DNA of 64,000 nucleotides from Streptococcus sp. CF8_St5-11 (GTDB lineage: Bacteria; Bacillota; Bacilli; Lactobacillales; Streptococcaceae): the NCBI RefSeq assembly GCF_024295625.1, contig NZ_JANCOJ010000001.1, positions 248,001-312,000 on the forward strand. Reading direction: 5' to 3'. The translations under genes and the position numbers were made by a program. Below, piece by piece: positions 20,283 through 28,017 of the stretch. The notes beneath the pieces are model-generated. The model was not told the origin of the DNA, did no database searches, and worked only from the letters and a program-made list of their open reading frames with translations. How positions within the stretch are numbered: position 1 is the stretch's first letter; each line of letters starts with the position of its first letter.

Positions 20283-21960
20283 ACTTGCCAAAGTCTTCTT
20301 TATTGTATTTTTACCATTACTATTCATCGTATTGTCGCAATCTGATATGGTAAAAGCTGGCGATGTCAGCAACAATATTAGCTCACTTACTGTTTCATCA
20401 GAAGAAATCACAGATGGTGGACAAACAACTGTTAAGTTTACATTTGATGAGCATGCACAAAAGATTCAACCCGGGGATACATTAAAAGTTAATTGGACCA
20501 GTTCTGGAACAGTCTTCGGGGTAGGATTTAAAAAGACTATTCCATTAAGTATTGACGGAACTTACGTTGGAGACATGGTCATTACAGATGGATCTGCGAC
20601 AGTTACTTTCAATGAAGCTATCAAAAATCTTCAAAACATTCGCGGTTGGGGTGAGTTTGAGATTGAGGGTCATAACTATACAGCAACCGATAAGGAGCAT
20701 GTTGGAAAATTCACTATTATTAGTGGAGCTAGAAAAGTAGAATTAAACGTTAAGAAAATGGCTACTGGTGTTAACAGCGCTCCATTCTATCTCAAAGCGG
20801 GTGATATGCACGCGAATGATCCTGAACATATTCTTTGGACACTAACCATTAATGCAATGAACTTAGATGTAGATGGTGATGTTCGTGTTGAAGATGACAT
20901 CCAAAGTGGTCATTCACTTGTAAAAGATAGTTTTAGTATTACTACTACAGGTAACAAACAAGGATATTACGGTGGCTCAACTGCTATCGATGATTTCTTA
21001 GCAGCCTTTCCTGGAGCAACTTTCACAATTGATGCAGCAGGAAAAATTACGGTTACTATTCCTCAAAGTGAAATTAATAAGACTGGTGTCCTGATCTTTT
21101 ACCAGACTAAAGTAGAGAATGAAAATCAAAAGAATTTCTTAAACAATACTAAGGTCTGGTATCACGTTAAAGGTGAGCAAGCCGTTGTTGCCAAGGAAGT
21201 AAATGCATCTGTTGCAAATATTAATGCAAACGGTGGAGTGGATGGCGATATGACATCAACCACTACTACAACTACTACAACAACCACTACTACAACTACG
21301 ACTCAAGAGCCGACTACTACAACCACTACGACTCAAGAGCCGACTACTACAACTACTACGACTCAAGAGCCGACTACTACAACTACTACGACTCAAGAGC
21401 CGACTACCACAACTACTACGACTCAAGAGCCGACTACAACAACTACTACGACTCAAGAGCCGACTACTACAACCACTACGACTCAAGAGCCGACTACAAC
21501 AACTACTACGACTCAAGAGCCGACTACTACAACCACTACGACTCAAGAGCCGACTACTACAACCACTACGACCCAAGAGTCGACTACAACAACCACTACG
21601 ACTCAAGAGCCGACTACCACAACTACTACGACTCAAGAGCCGACTACTACAACCACTACGGTAACAACTACTGATGAACCTAAGACTACTTCAACTACAA
21701 CTGATGAGCCTAAGACCACAGTAACGACTACCGATGAACCTAAGACTTCTTCATCTACAACAGAAAATCCAAATAAACCTGATCATTCTGGTACTACAAC
21801 GACACCAAGTGCGCCAGGTTCAAATGGTGGAAACAATGGGGGAGGTCGCAAAACACTTCTTCCAAATACAGGTGAAGTTGTTGCATCTGGACTCGTCTTC
21901 TCTGGAATTCTTGTCTTAGTAGGTGCTGTTGGAATCAAACGGAAATTGACTCGTCAATAA
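20260..21960 (+). CDS. LPXTG-anchored surface adhesin with Thr-rich stalk
   Basis: A 566-residue cell-wall protein. A signal peptide covers about 1-32 (cleavage near VKA-GDV). An N-terminal region (about 35-325) of two Ig-like parts resembles the adhesin head of Cna/Sdr-type proteins (for example GKFTIISGARKVELNVKK). A poly-Thr run is followed by 12 tandem decapeptides of type TQEPTTTTTT (21301-21660) and three TTTDEPKT units. The sorting signal is LPNTG at 534-538, then a hydrophobic helix and KRKLTRQ. Sortase A would link it to peptidoglycan. The ligand is not known. Copy number of the 30-bp unit probably varies between strains. Confidence 0.9.
   Translation: MKKINLSRLAKVFFIVFLPLLFIVLSQSDMVKAGDVSNNISSLTVSSEEITDGGQTTVKFTFDEHAQKIQPGDTLKVNWTSSGTVFGVGFKKTIPLSIDGTYVGDMVITDGSATVTFNEAIKNLQNIRGWGEFEIEGHNYTATDKEHVGKFTIISGARKVELNVKKMATGVNSAPFYLKAGDMHANDPEHILWTLTINAMNLDVDGDVRVEDDIQSGHSLVKDSFSITTTGNKQGYYGGSTAIDDFLAAFPGATFTIDAAGKITVTIPQSEINKTGVLIFYQTKVENENQKNFLNNTKVWYHVKGEQAVVAKEVNASVANINANGGVDGDMTSTTTTTTTTTTTTTTTQEPTTTTTTTQEPTTTTTTTQEPTTTTTTTQEPTTTTTTTQEPTTTTTTTQEPTTTTTTTQEPTTTTTTTQEPTTTTTTTQEPTTTTTTTQESTTTTTTTQEPTTTTTTTQEPTTTTTTVTTTDEPKTTSTTTDEPKTTVTTTDEPKTSSSTTENPNKPDHSGTTTTPSAPGSNGGNNGGGRKTLLPNTGEVVASGLVFSGILVLVGAVGIKRKLTRQ
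21301..21660 (+). repeat. Twelve tandem 30-bp units in the adhesin stalk
   Basis: Exact 30-bp periodicity, each unit starting actcaagagccgacta and ending in an ACA/ACC/ACG Thr run. The tenth unit has P changed to S (21571-21600). Units differ mainly at synonymous third positions of Thr codons. Confidence 0.95.
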
Positions 21961-22035
21961 TTTATTCATTAAAAATAGTCAATTTTCTAACGAAATAGAT
22001 TTTCAATGCATCTTAACAAATAGTTCAACTAACAA

Positions 22036-22059
22036 AGAGAGAAACTTTTAGCTCTCTCT
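22036..22059 (+). terminator. Weak hairpin after the adhesin gene
   Basis: AGAGAG and CTCTCT arms about 75 nt past the stop, without a clear T run. It may act with the terminator-like hairpin at the start of the repeat that follows. Confidence 0.35.
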
Positions 22060-22066
22060 GATTGAT

Positions 22067-22246
22067 AAAAAGAGGCTGGGACAAAAGTCCTAGCCTCTCA
22101 ATTATTTTTGGATTGTCGAGCAAGACGCAGTGGTTGAGTGGGCTCTACTACGCTGATTTCATCAGCTTTTATAGCCCTACTCAACTGTGCGGAGGCGGGA
22201 CGACGAAATCGAATTCTAACGAATTACCGATTTCTGTCCCACTCTC
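22067..22246 (+). repeat. Dispersed three-hairpin repeat, copy A
   Basis: About 180 bp. The first hairpin is AGAGGCTGGGAC-AAAA-GTCCTAGCCTCT. The middle stem is TTGAGTGGGCT/AGCCCTACTCAA enclosing GCTGATTTCATCAGC. The last is a long hairpin from GGGAC..GAAATCG to CGATTTC.GTCCC with an inner ATTC/GAAT. The same element occurs at 52029-52205 (reversed) and 62401-62582. A further 8-bp hairpin (22257-22284) lies just outside. The rest of the gap to 22454 holds only the cyclase terminator. Confidence 0.9.
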
Positions 22247-22403
22247 TTTTCTTTGTTGTAAGCCCTATAAAAATTTGGCTTACACCGGTTCGTCTACATC
22301 TCAAAACATTGGCAAAATAATTAACGAAAATTCCTTTTTATTTTTTCTAGATCAGTTTTTTAGATGGAATATCAGATGATAACGAAAATAGTTTCGAAAA
22401 TAC

Positions 22404-22437
22404 AAAAAGACAAACGTCCAAATGCGACGTCTGTCTT
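22404..22437 (-). terminator. Terminator of the MetE-like/cyclase operon
   Basis: AAGACAGACGTC pairs with GACGTTTGTCTT (one G-T pair) around a 7-nt loop, followed on the minus strand by TTTTT. Confidence 0.8.
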
Positions 22438-22454
22438 CAAGCTTTTCTCTTTGT

Positions 22455-23186
22455 TTATGGTAAGATGGCAATGGCACGGACAGGTGAACCAGTTGCCTTG
22501 TCCCAGTGAGGGAAAGCAATCGAAATCAAGGCACCTACAGCTGGAACTTGATCCAATTGATTCAAAACCTCAACTTGGTAGATATTTTGTTCCAAGAGGT
22601 AGTATTCATTGACCAAGCCATGCTCTGCTGCTGGAATACCTGCATCGGTATCGAAGGTTTCATGACCCACGGCCTTGACATGGCGTTCATGAATCAAGAA
22701 TTCCAAGGCTTCACGGCTCCATCCTGGACTTTGTTGAACCCCATTTTCATCTAGGTTACGCATAGCATCTTGATCTGGCCAACGTTTTGACCAATCACTA
22801 CGGAAGGCAACAAAAGCACCCTCAGTAATTTGTCCATGCTCTGCCTCAAAGTCTAAGATATCTTGTTTGCTCAAGATAAAGTTTGGATTGGCTGCAACTT
22901 CTTTAGACTTGTCGATAACATAGAGTGGCAAGAGGAGATCTTTGAGGGCAATCTCATCCAACCAACGACCCCCTTCTACAAAGTGAATCGGTGCATCAAT
23001 ATGCGTTCCGTATTGACCAACCACTGTAAATTTTTGAACATGGAAACCATCTTTTAATGTAAAAAGGTCTTCTTGTTGCAAGGCAGGAAGGGCTGGGAAG
23101 TGTGGACTTTCCGCATTGATTTGGTGACTCAAGTCCACCCATTTTTTAGCTTGCAATTCTTTATAAATACTTAGTAAATCTGACAT
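22455..23186 (-). CDS. Cyclase/arylformamidase-family metal hydrolase
   Basis: A 243-residue member of the PF04199 cyclase family, which includes kynurenine formamidase. The metal-binding segment QYGTHIDAPIHF gives H62, D64 and H68, and a further GHETFDTDAG segment lies near 185. Family enzymes hydrolyse amide or lactone bonds; the substrate here is not known. It lies 12 nt downstream of the MetE-like gene and shares its MET-box promoter, so a role in sulfur or one-carbon metabolism is an inference from context. Confidence 0.82.
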   Translation of the reverse strand: MSDLLSIYKELQAKKWVDLSHQINAESPHFPALPALQQEDLFTLKDGFHVQKFTVVGQYGTHIDAPIHFVEGGRWLDEIALKDLLLPLYVIDKSKEVAANPNFILSKQDILDFEAEHGQITEGAFVAFRSDWSKRWPDQDAMRNLDENGVQQSPGWSREALEFLIHERHVKAVGHETFDTDAGIPAAEHGLVNEYYLLEQNIYQVEVLNQLDQVPAVGALISIAFPHWDKATGSPVRAIAILP

Positions 23187-23198
23187 GTTTCTTCCTCC

Positions 23199-24341
23199 TT
23201 ATTCGCCCCAAACTTCAGCGACAATTTCCTTAATCAAACCGATTTTTTTCCATTGGTCTTCTTCTGTCAAAATGTTTCCTTCTTCTGTCGAAGCAAAGCC
23301 ACACTGAGTAGACAGGTAAAGATTTTCCAACGGTACATACTGACTTGCTTCTTTAATACGAGCAATCACTTCATCCTTGTTCTCCAGTTGACCACTCTTA
23401 GATGTCAAAAGGCCTAACACCACTCCTTTACCAGGGGTTACTTCTGCAAGTGGTTCAAAACCACCAGCACGATCAGTGTCAAACTCAAGGAAGTAAGCAT
23501 TGACCGCTTCTTCTCCAAGGAGTTCTTTGGCAATCGGCGCATAGCCACCTGATGAAGCCCAAGTAGAATGGAAGTTCCCACGACAAACGTGCGTATTGAC
23601 GGTCAAACCAGCTGGAACATTTTGGTAGACATCGTTGTTAAAGGTCAAGAAGAGATCAGCGAGTTCTCGGCGAACCTCATCTTTTGACTTGCCTTGAGCT
23701 GCTCCCCAAGCCGTCAAGAAATGATCGTCTACCAAGACACCCCACGTACAGTCATCTACTTGAAGGGTCCGAAGTCCTGCATCATACAAATCTTGAATCA
23801 CTTGAAGATAGGCTTGCTTGATATCTTCACGAACAGCCACAAAATCAGGATAGATGGTATTTAATTGTTCTACATGCTCTGCATCACGGATCAATTCAAA
23901 ATAGAATTGCGCAGGTGCTGGAATAGTATATTTAGCCTCTACACCATCTACATCTGCTACAAGATCCCGCAAGAACTTGTAATGCTCTACAAATGGATGA
24001 TTGGCTCCTGTGATTTTTCCAACGACAAGTGCTGAGTCCGCCTTGGTTGTTTCATCATGGAATTGATAACCTTGAGCAGCTTGGACATGATCAATGCCAC
24101 CAAAGCCCCAGAAGAAATCCAAATGCCAATAAGCACGGCGGAATTCTCCATCTGTTACTGACTTCAGACCAGCAGCAATTTCTTTTTCAACGAGGTCACG
24201 AATCGCTTGATCTTCTACTTTTGTTAAGTCAGCCTGACTGATTTTTCCAGCTGCGAAATCTTCACGAGCTTGAACCAAAGCTGCTGGACGAAGGAATGAA
24301 CCAACATGGTCTATGCGATAAGGTGCATGTGTATGTGTCAA
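23199..24341 (-). CDS. MetE-like cobalamin-independent methyltransferase (YxjG/YxjH type)
   Basis: A 380-residue protein equivalent to the C-terminal catalytic barrel of MetE, which moves a methyl group to homocysteine. Zinc ligands fit H251 and C253 in NTHVCRGN, E286 in FLEFD and C347 in TQCGF. The N-terminal folate-binding half of full MetE is absent, as in B. subtilis YxjG/YxjH. The start is an unusual TTG, with GAGG 8 nt upstream. It is first in an operon with the cyclase, behind a strong promoter and a MET-box. Confidence 0.88.
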   Translation of the reverse strand: MTHTHAPYRIDHVGSFLRPAALVQAREDFAAGKISQADLTKVEDQAIRDLVEKEIAAGLKSVTDGEFRRAYWHLDFFWGFGGIDHVQAAQGYQFHDETTKADSALVVGKITGANHPFVEHYKFLRDLVADVDGVEAKYTIPAPAQFYFELIRDAEHVEQLNTIYPDFVAVREDIKQAYLQVIQDLYDAGLRTLQVDDCTWGVLVDDHFLTAWGAAQGKSKDEVRRELADLFLTFNNDVYQNVPAGLTVNTHVCRGNFHSTWASSGGYAPIAKELLGEEAVNAYFLEFDTDRAGGFEPLAEVTPGKGVVLGLLTSKSGQLENKDEVIARIKEASQYVPLENLYLSTQCGFASTEEGNILTEEDQWKKIGLIKEIVAEVWGE

Positions 24342-24390
24342 TATGAATTCCTCTTTCCTATAAGTTTTACATTAATTCATCAATGCAACC

Positions 24391-24419
24391 ATTATAGCAG
24401 TCCAATACCTGATAAACAA
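24391..24419 (-). promoter_or_regulatory. Promoter of the MetE-like operon
   Basis: TTGTTT, a 17-nt spacer and TATAAT on the minus strand, about 50 nt before the TTG start. Confidence 0.75.
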
Positions 24420-24452
24420 GGGTTTGGGATAATCTAATATCTTTGACATCTA

Positions 24453-24469
24453 TATAGTCTTAGACTATA
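24453..24469 (-). promoter_or_regulatory. MET-box (MtaR/MetR-type operator)
   Basis: A perfect inverted repeat, TATAGTC-TTA-GACTATA, about 34 bp upstream of the -35 box. It matches the streptococcal MET-box form TATAGTTTnAAACTATA, bound by LysR-type methionine regulators, in all but one position per arm. Confidence 0.7.
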
Positions 24470-24477
24470 ACAAAAAG

Positions 24478-24503
24478 AAGTCCTTGAAGGACCCCTTTTC
24501 TTA
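24478..24503 (-). terminator. Terminator of ydbC
   Basis: A GTCC/GGAC pair in GTCCTTCAAGGAC with a T run on the minus strand, touching the ydbC stop. Confidence 0.5.
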
Positions 24504-24713
24504 ATTTTTAAATGCATCGAGCATGACTTGGAACTCTTCGTTCGTGAGTGTAATGCCTTTTCCCATCTTTGTATGGTCGGGACTCCAGGTCCGAATATCA
24601 TACTTAGCAGGAGCACCATTAAAACTCACACGGTTCAATTCTTTTGTCCAACCCTTGTCATTTTCTGACAAGACCAGCAAATGTTCTTCGATTTGGAATG
24701 AAAATTCTGCCAT
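24501..24713 (-). CDS. ydbC: YdbC-like PC4-type single-strand DNA-binding protein
   Basis: A 70-residue protein of the PC4/p15 family (PF02229), known structurally from Lactococcus YdbC, which binds single-stranded nucleic acid as a dimer. The central WTKELNRVSFNGAPAKYDIR and TWSPDHTKMGKGITLT segments match the family. The start at 24713 has AAAGGAG 7 nt upstream; a longer frame from 24800 would run past the divergent promoter and lacks a ribosome binding site. Probable role: transcription or ssDNA handling. Confidence 0.8.
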   Translation of the reverse strand: MAEFSFQIEEHLLVLSENDKGWTKELNRVSFNGAPAKYDIRTWSPDHTKMGKGITLTNEEFQVMLDAFKN

Positions 24714-24759
24714 TTCACGACTCCTTTCTTGCCTTCTCATCTCTAATATTCGTAAATCA

Positions 24760-24788
24760 TTTACAAAATCGTTGAAATTATCTATAAT
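24760..24788 (+). promoter_or_regulatory. Promoter of the 105-residue gene
   Basis: TTTACA, a 17-nt spacer and TATAAT, with the start codon 31 nt downstream. Confidence 0.7.
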
Positions 24789-24818
24789 ATATTGTATCAA
24801 GTTATGGAGAATTTAGCT

Positions 24819-25136
24819 ATGAAAAAATTTCTCGAGATCGTTAAAGACCGAGCAAATGAATTTTTCAATGGAAAAGTCAGTACCCCTGCCCCATTAGAAG
24901 ATGAGAGAATTATTGAAATCATTCAACAAGCATTGCGAAAAAAACAAGGGGTACATGTTATTTTTTCAAACAAGAGTTTTACAGGCGATATTGTCAAGTA
25001 TGACCAAGAACGCCGACAACTGATCGTGAAAAATTTTAAAAAGAGTATGTCCACGATTATTCGGATTTCTGAGATCCAGAAAATCAGTTTGGTCCCCAAT
25101 AATATTCGCATCGCCCAACAAAAAGGAGAGGTTTAA
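24819..25136 (+). CDS. Small conserved protein, possible YolD-like fold
   Basis: A 105-residue soluble protein. The N-terminus is helical (MKKFLEIVKDRANEFF); the C-terminal half (HVIFSNKSFTGDIVKYDQER, then RISEIQKISL) looks like a small beta-barrel of the YolD type, but I do not recognise a family firmly. GGAGA lies 8 nt before the ATG at 24819; a start at 24792 would lie too near the -10 box. It is monocistronic, with its own promoter and terminator, divergent from ydbC. Confidence 0.72.
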   Translation: MKKFLEIVKDRANEFFNGKVSTPAPLEDERIIEIIQQALRKKQGVHVIFSNKSFTGDIVKYDQERRQLIVKNFKKSMSTIIRISEIQKISLVPNNIRIAQQKGEV

Positions 25137-25150
25137 CCCTCTCTTTTTTT
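25121..25150 (+). terminator. Shared terminator between the 105-residue gene and trhP2
   Basis: AAAAAGGAGAGG and CCTCTCTTTTTT flank a short TTTAAC loop. The left arm overlaps the stop region of the plus-strand gene. Confidence 0.75.
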
Positions 25151-25153
25151 TTG

Positions 25154-26440
25154 TTATACTCGAACAGTTTTACTTGCCCCATCTTTTGAGTAGAGATTGA
25201 TTAAGCCCTCCTGGCAAGAACGAATCATATCTCCTGGCTTGACTTCTTGTGGGACCGTGATCGTGAGAAGTTCCATCGGATTTGGTGCGCGATCAATCTT
25301 CACTCCATCCTTATCATGCAAGTCTTGGATCTGGCATTCAAAATGACGGAAGCCTGGTCCGTAGAATTCCACTTGGTCGCCTTCATTGATGACATTCCGT
25401 TGGCGAATCGTCGCAGTCATGGTAGATGGATCAAAGTCCACCACTTCTCCTACAAATTTGTATTGAGGAATCTTACGACGTGCCCCAAACAATTGTTCAT
25501 TTTCAGTCGGTGTTTGGTAGTAGAATCCAGTTGCTAATTCACGTTGAGCGACTTTCCACAATTCATTGATCAAATCATCCTTGATGGCATAAAAGGCTTC
25601 TGGACTTTCCATATAGGCATCACAAGCCGCCTTGTAACAGTTGGCCACTGTTGATACGTAATGGACAGATTTCATACGGCCTTCGATCTTCAAACTATCA
25701 ACCCCATTATCAATCATGTCTGGAATATTTTCGAGCATACACATGTCCACGGCTGACATAGAGTATTCTTCTGGGACTTGTCCTTTGATACTCTTACGTT
25801 CTTGGCCAAATGGCATATCGTAGAGATCGTATTTCCAACGGCAAGATTGAGAACAGCCACCACGGTTGGCATCCCGGTCAGACATGTGGTTAGAAAGGGT
25901 ACAACGTCCGGAATAGGAAATACACATGGCTCCATGAACGAAGGCTTCGATCTCAAGATCGGTACGCTTACGAATCTCAGCCAACTCTTCCATGGATACC
26001 TCACGGGCCAAGACGACACGAGTCAGGCCATATTCTTTCCAGAAATGGAAGGTCTCCACGTTGGTTGCAGAAGCTTGCGTAGACAAGTGAATATTGAGTC
26101 CAGGTGCATAAGTTGCACAGATTTCAATCAAGGCCGGGTCTGAGACGATCACGGCATCAAGGCCCATATCCCGCAATTCACGGAACCATTCACCAGCCCC
26201 TTGTTCATTTCCCTCATGGGTTACCATGTTTGAAGCAACGTGAACATCAACGCCACGTGCATGAGCATATTCGATACCTTCACGAAGCTCATCCATGGTA
26301 AAGTTTCCGGCACGGCTACGCAAACCATAGGCTTGTCCACCAACGAAAACAGCATCTGCGCCATAATTAACGGCAACTTTTAACTTTTCTAATGTTCCAG
26401 CCGGTACCAAGACCTCTGGACGTTTTTTTGTATTTGTCAT
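25154..26440 (-). CDS. trhP2: U32 peptidase-family tRNA hydroxylation protein TrhP2
   Basis: A 428-residue U32-family protein. The signature FVHGAMCISYSGRC and following residues give four cysteines (C173, C180, C196, C200) that fit the Fe-S/metal site of the family. The C-terminal beta-domain is present (GDQVEFYGPG). In B. subtilis the pair TrhP1/TrhP2 (YrrN/YrrO) makes 5-hydroxyuridine at tRNA position 34 using prephenate. The partner lies directly upstream on the same strand. Older annotation as collagenase is likely misleading. Confidence 0.87.
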   Translation of the reverse strand: MTNTKKRPEVLVPAGTLEKLKVAVNYGADAVFVGGQAYGLRSRAGNFTMDELREGIEYAHARGVDVHVASNMVTHEGNEQGAGEWFRELRDMGLDAVIVSDPALIEICATYAPGLNIHLSTQASATNVETFHFWKEYGLTRVVLAREVSMEELAEIRKRTDLEIEAFVHGAMCISYSGRCTLSNHMSDRDANRGGCSQSCRWKYDLYDMPFGQERKSIKGQVPEEYSMSAVDMCMLENIPDMIDNGVDSLKIEGRMKSVHYVSTVANCYKAACDAYMESPEAFYAIKDDLINELWKVAQRELATGFYYQTPTENEQLFGARRKIPQYKFVGEVVDFDPSTMTATIRQRNVINEGDQVEFYGPGFRHFECQIQDLHDKDGVKIDRAPNPMELLTITVPQEVKPGDMIRSCQEGLINLYSKDGASKTVRV

Positions 26441-26477
26441 GTTTTCTCCAATTTACAAGATTGTCGATATGATGAAT

Positions 26478-26523
26478 AGCTTCTTCGTTCCCTGAAAAAG
26501 GAAAACTCACAAACGAAGAGGCT
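26478..26523. other. Intercistronic hairpin between trhP1 and trhP2
   Basis: AGCTTCTTCGTT pairs with AACGAAGAGGCT (12 bp, one wobble) around a 22-nt loop. A TTAATTTTTTT tail follows on the plus strand, so it is terminator-shaped against antisense transcription. Read on the operon strand it is a hairpin without a U tract. Confidence 0.55.
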
Positions 26524-26534
26524 TAATTTTTTTA

Positions 26535-27464
26535 TTATTTTACACGATCTGGTTCATAATCGTAGAAACCAGTATCCAAACCACGATTAGCTGGATGCAA
26601 TTTGCGGATTTCTTCATCAAACAGATAGGCTTGATCCTGTGTAAATGTTCCTTTTTGAATCAAATCACGGGCCTTGACAAAGTACTCTGTAATCTTGACA
26701 AAGTTTTCACCCGGACAGTAGACACCATCGAGTTTCCAATGATCAAAGCCATGTTCAACCAACTCAGACAATTTGGTCATCATATTCAAGTCATTATTTG
26801 AGAAGATATGGGTTCCATGTTTGTCTTCGTAGACCGAATAATGAGAATTGGGATCTCCTGGCTCGGCCAAGAACAGATCCCGATCTTTGGTCACAGACTC
26901 TTCTGTCTTGATAAAGTTGTAATAATTCTGAAGAAGCGGTCGTTTCGAATGGTGAATAATGCTAGCACCATAGACCAAGACTTCTGCTGGAATCTGAAGA
27001 TTCTCAGCCATTACGAATAATTCGGCAGATGGAATCTCACGAGCCAAAACAGCCTCAGAAGCTCCTGCTTGTTTTCCCCAGAAGTTGATCTGGCGGCTAG
27101 AAGTGACCATGGTAGAAGCATCGTAAATCGTTTTGAATGGATAGCCATCTCGTTTCAAGACATAAAAAACGCCCGCATCTCCGACAGTAATATAATCAGC
27201 TTGAATTTCCTTTAGAAAATCTAGGAAAGGCTTGATTGAATCCATCATCGATTGGTGCATGAGTGCATTTACAGCCACTGTCAATTCTTTGCCAGCAGCA
27301 TGGACTAGTTGAGCAATTCGATTTATTTCGTCATAGCTTAAAGTTTGAGGCAATCGTAATCCGTAATCTTTTTCACCGACATAGATTCGGTCAACCCCTG
27401 CATCAATCAGGGCTTGCGCTTGCTCAACACTCTCTGCTGTTGCTGTAATAATAATATTTTTCAT
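26535..27464 (-). CDS. trhP1: U32-family tRNA hydroxylation protein TrhP1
   Basis: A 309-residue U32-family paralogue lacking the C-terminal extension of TrhP2, the same size as B. subtilis YrrN (as recalled). The LARE and VLVYGASIIHHSKRPLLQNY segments stand where TrhP2 has its cysteine-rich signature, so metal ligands are absent here. It precedes trhP2 by 94 nt with a hairpin between. The ATG lies 6 nt after a TGTTATAAT box and has no ribosome binding site, suggesting a leaderless message. Confidence 0.85.
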   Translation of the reverse strand: MKNIIITATAESVEQAQALIDAGVDRIYVGEKDYGLRLPQTLSYDEINRIAQLVHAAGKELTVAVNALMHQSMMDSIKPFLDFLKEIQADYITVGDAGVFYVLKRDGYPFKTIYDASTMVTSSRQINFWGKQAGASEAVLAREIPSAELFVMAENLQIPAEVLVYGASIIHHSKRPLLQNYYNFIKTEESVTKDRDLFLAEPGDPNSHYSVYEDKHGTHIFSNNDLNMMTKLSELVEHGFDHWKLDGVYCPGENFVKITEYFVKARDLIQKGTFTQDQAYLFDEEIRKLHPANRGLDTGFYDYEPDRVK

Positions 27465-27470
27465 AGAACC

Positions 27471-27476
27471 ATTATA
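27471..27476 (-). promoter_or_regulatory. trhP1 -10 box 6 nt before the start codon
   Basis: TTGTTATAAT on the minus strand is an extended -10, followed by GGTTCT and the ATG. No GGAG-like site exists in the interval. Confidence 0.6.
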
Positions 27477-27522
27477 ACAAAAATTCCGATATTCTAGAAA
27501 AAATTATTCATTTTGTAAAATT

Positions 27523-27539
27523 TGTAACATTTTTGTAAC
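27523..27539 (+). promoter_or_regulatory. WalR/VicR-type box before the DUF3270 gene
   Basis: TGTAAC-ATTTT-TGTAAC, a direct repeat with 5-nt spacing, matches the WalR consensus TGTWAH-N5-TGTWAH exactly. A further TGTAAA lies just upstream (27514-27519). It abuts the -35 region of a TGATAGAAT promoter (-10 at 27562-27567). Confidence 0.6.
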
Positions 27540-27593
27540 ATTTATATAGCTGAATTCATGATAGAATAATAGAGTACTGTTAGGAGAGAGAAA

Positions 27594-27887
27594 ATGCCCG
27601 TAAGAAATTTAAGACACTATGATGAAAAATTCGATTATATCGAATTAACTAAACAAACCCAAGAATCCCCTGTTCAGGACTATGCTCCTGAAGTTGAACC
27701 CGCGCCTCAATTAAGTGAATTGCTATATTTTTTGAATATCGCTATTTTCTGTGTGTTGACAGTTGTATTTAGTTTTATCTTTTTAGCAACGAAAATGAAT
27801 ACCTTCTTTGCGTTTGCCTTAGCGATTGGTTCTAGCTTTGCTAGTATTCAAGGGTTCCGAATTTACTACAATAAACGAAAAAAATAA
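27594..27887 (+). CDS. DUF3270 small membrane protein
   Basis: A 97-residue streptococcal protein. An acidic, proline-containing cytoplasmic N-terminus (1-40) is followed by two membrane helices (about 43-65 and 68-86) and a basic tail (YYNKRKK). The family has no assigned function. AGGAGAG lies 7 nt before the ATG. The upstream VicR-type box suggests it responds to cell-wall stress. It is monocistronic, with a compact terminator. Confidence 0.8.
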   Translation: MPVRNLRHYDEKFDYIELTKQTQESPVQDYAPEVEPAPQLSELLYFLNIAIFCVLTVVFSFIFLATKMNTFFAFALAIGSSFASIQGFRIYYNKRKK

Positions 27888-27911
27888 AAATCAGGTTCGC
27901 CTGATTTTTTT
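27887..27911 (+). terminator. Terminator after the DUF3270 gene
   Basis: AAAATCAGG-TTCG-CCTGATTTTTTT, a tetraloop hairpin with a T run. Confidence 0.88.
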
Positions 27912-27986
27912 ATTTACTCGAATTTTTTTAATTGGAATAACAATTGGAAGACAAAAGCTAACTCCAATTGATCAGGTAATTTCCAT

Positions 27987-28017
27987 AAAAAATGAGGCTC
28001 ACTGAGCCTCATTTTTT
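27987..28017 (-). terminator. Terminator of the hprK-lgt operon
   Basis: AAAAAATGAGGCTC and GAGCCTCATTTTTT arms enclose ACT. An 8-bp CAATTGGA/TCCAATTG hairpin (27941-27970) lies just beyond. Confidence 0.85.

Noticed and set aside
21256..21636. Long minus-strand ORF of Ser/Arg/Cys/Leu repeats
   Set aside because: It is the mirror of the Thr-rich tandem repeat of the adhesin; its period is the same 30 bp and it lacks a ribosome binding site.
21301..21660. Regular 30-bp repeats resembling a CRISPR array
   Set aside because: Units are contiguous with no spacers, lie inside a coding frame and no cas genes are present.
27941..27970. CAATTGGA/TCCAATTG hairpin between two terminators
   Set aside because: It is short, with a 14-nt loop and no T run; it was not called as an independent feature.
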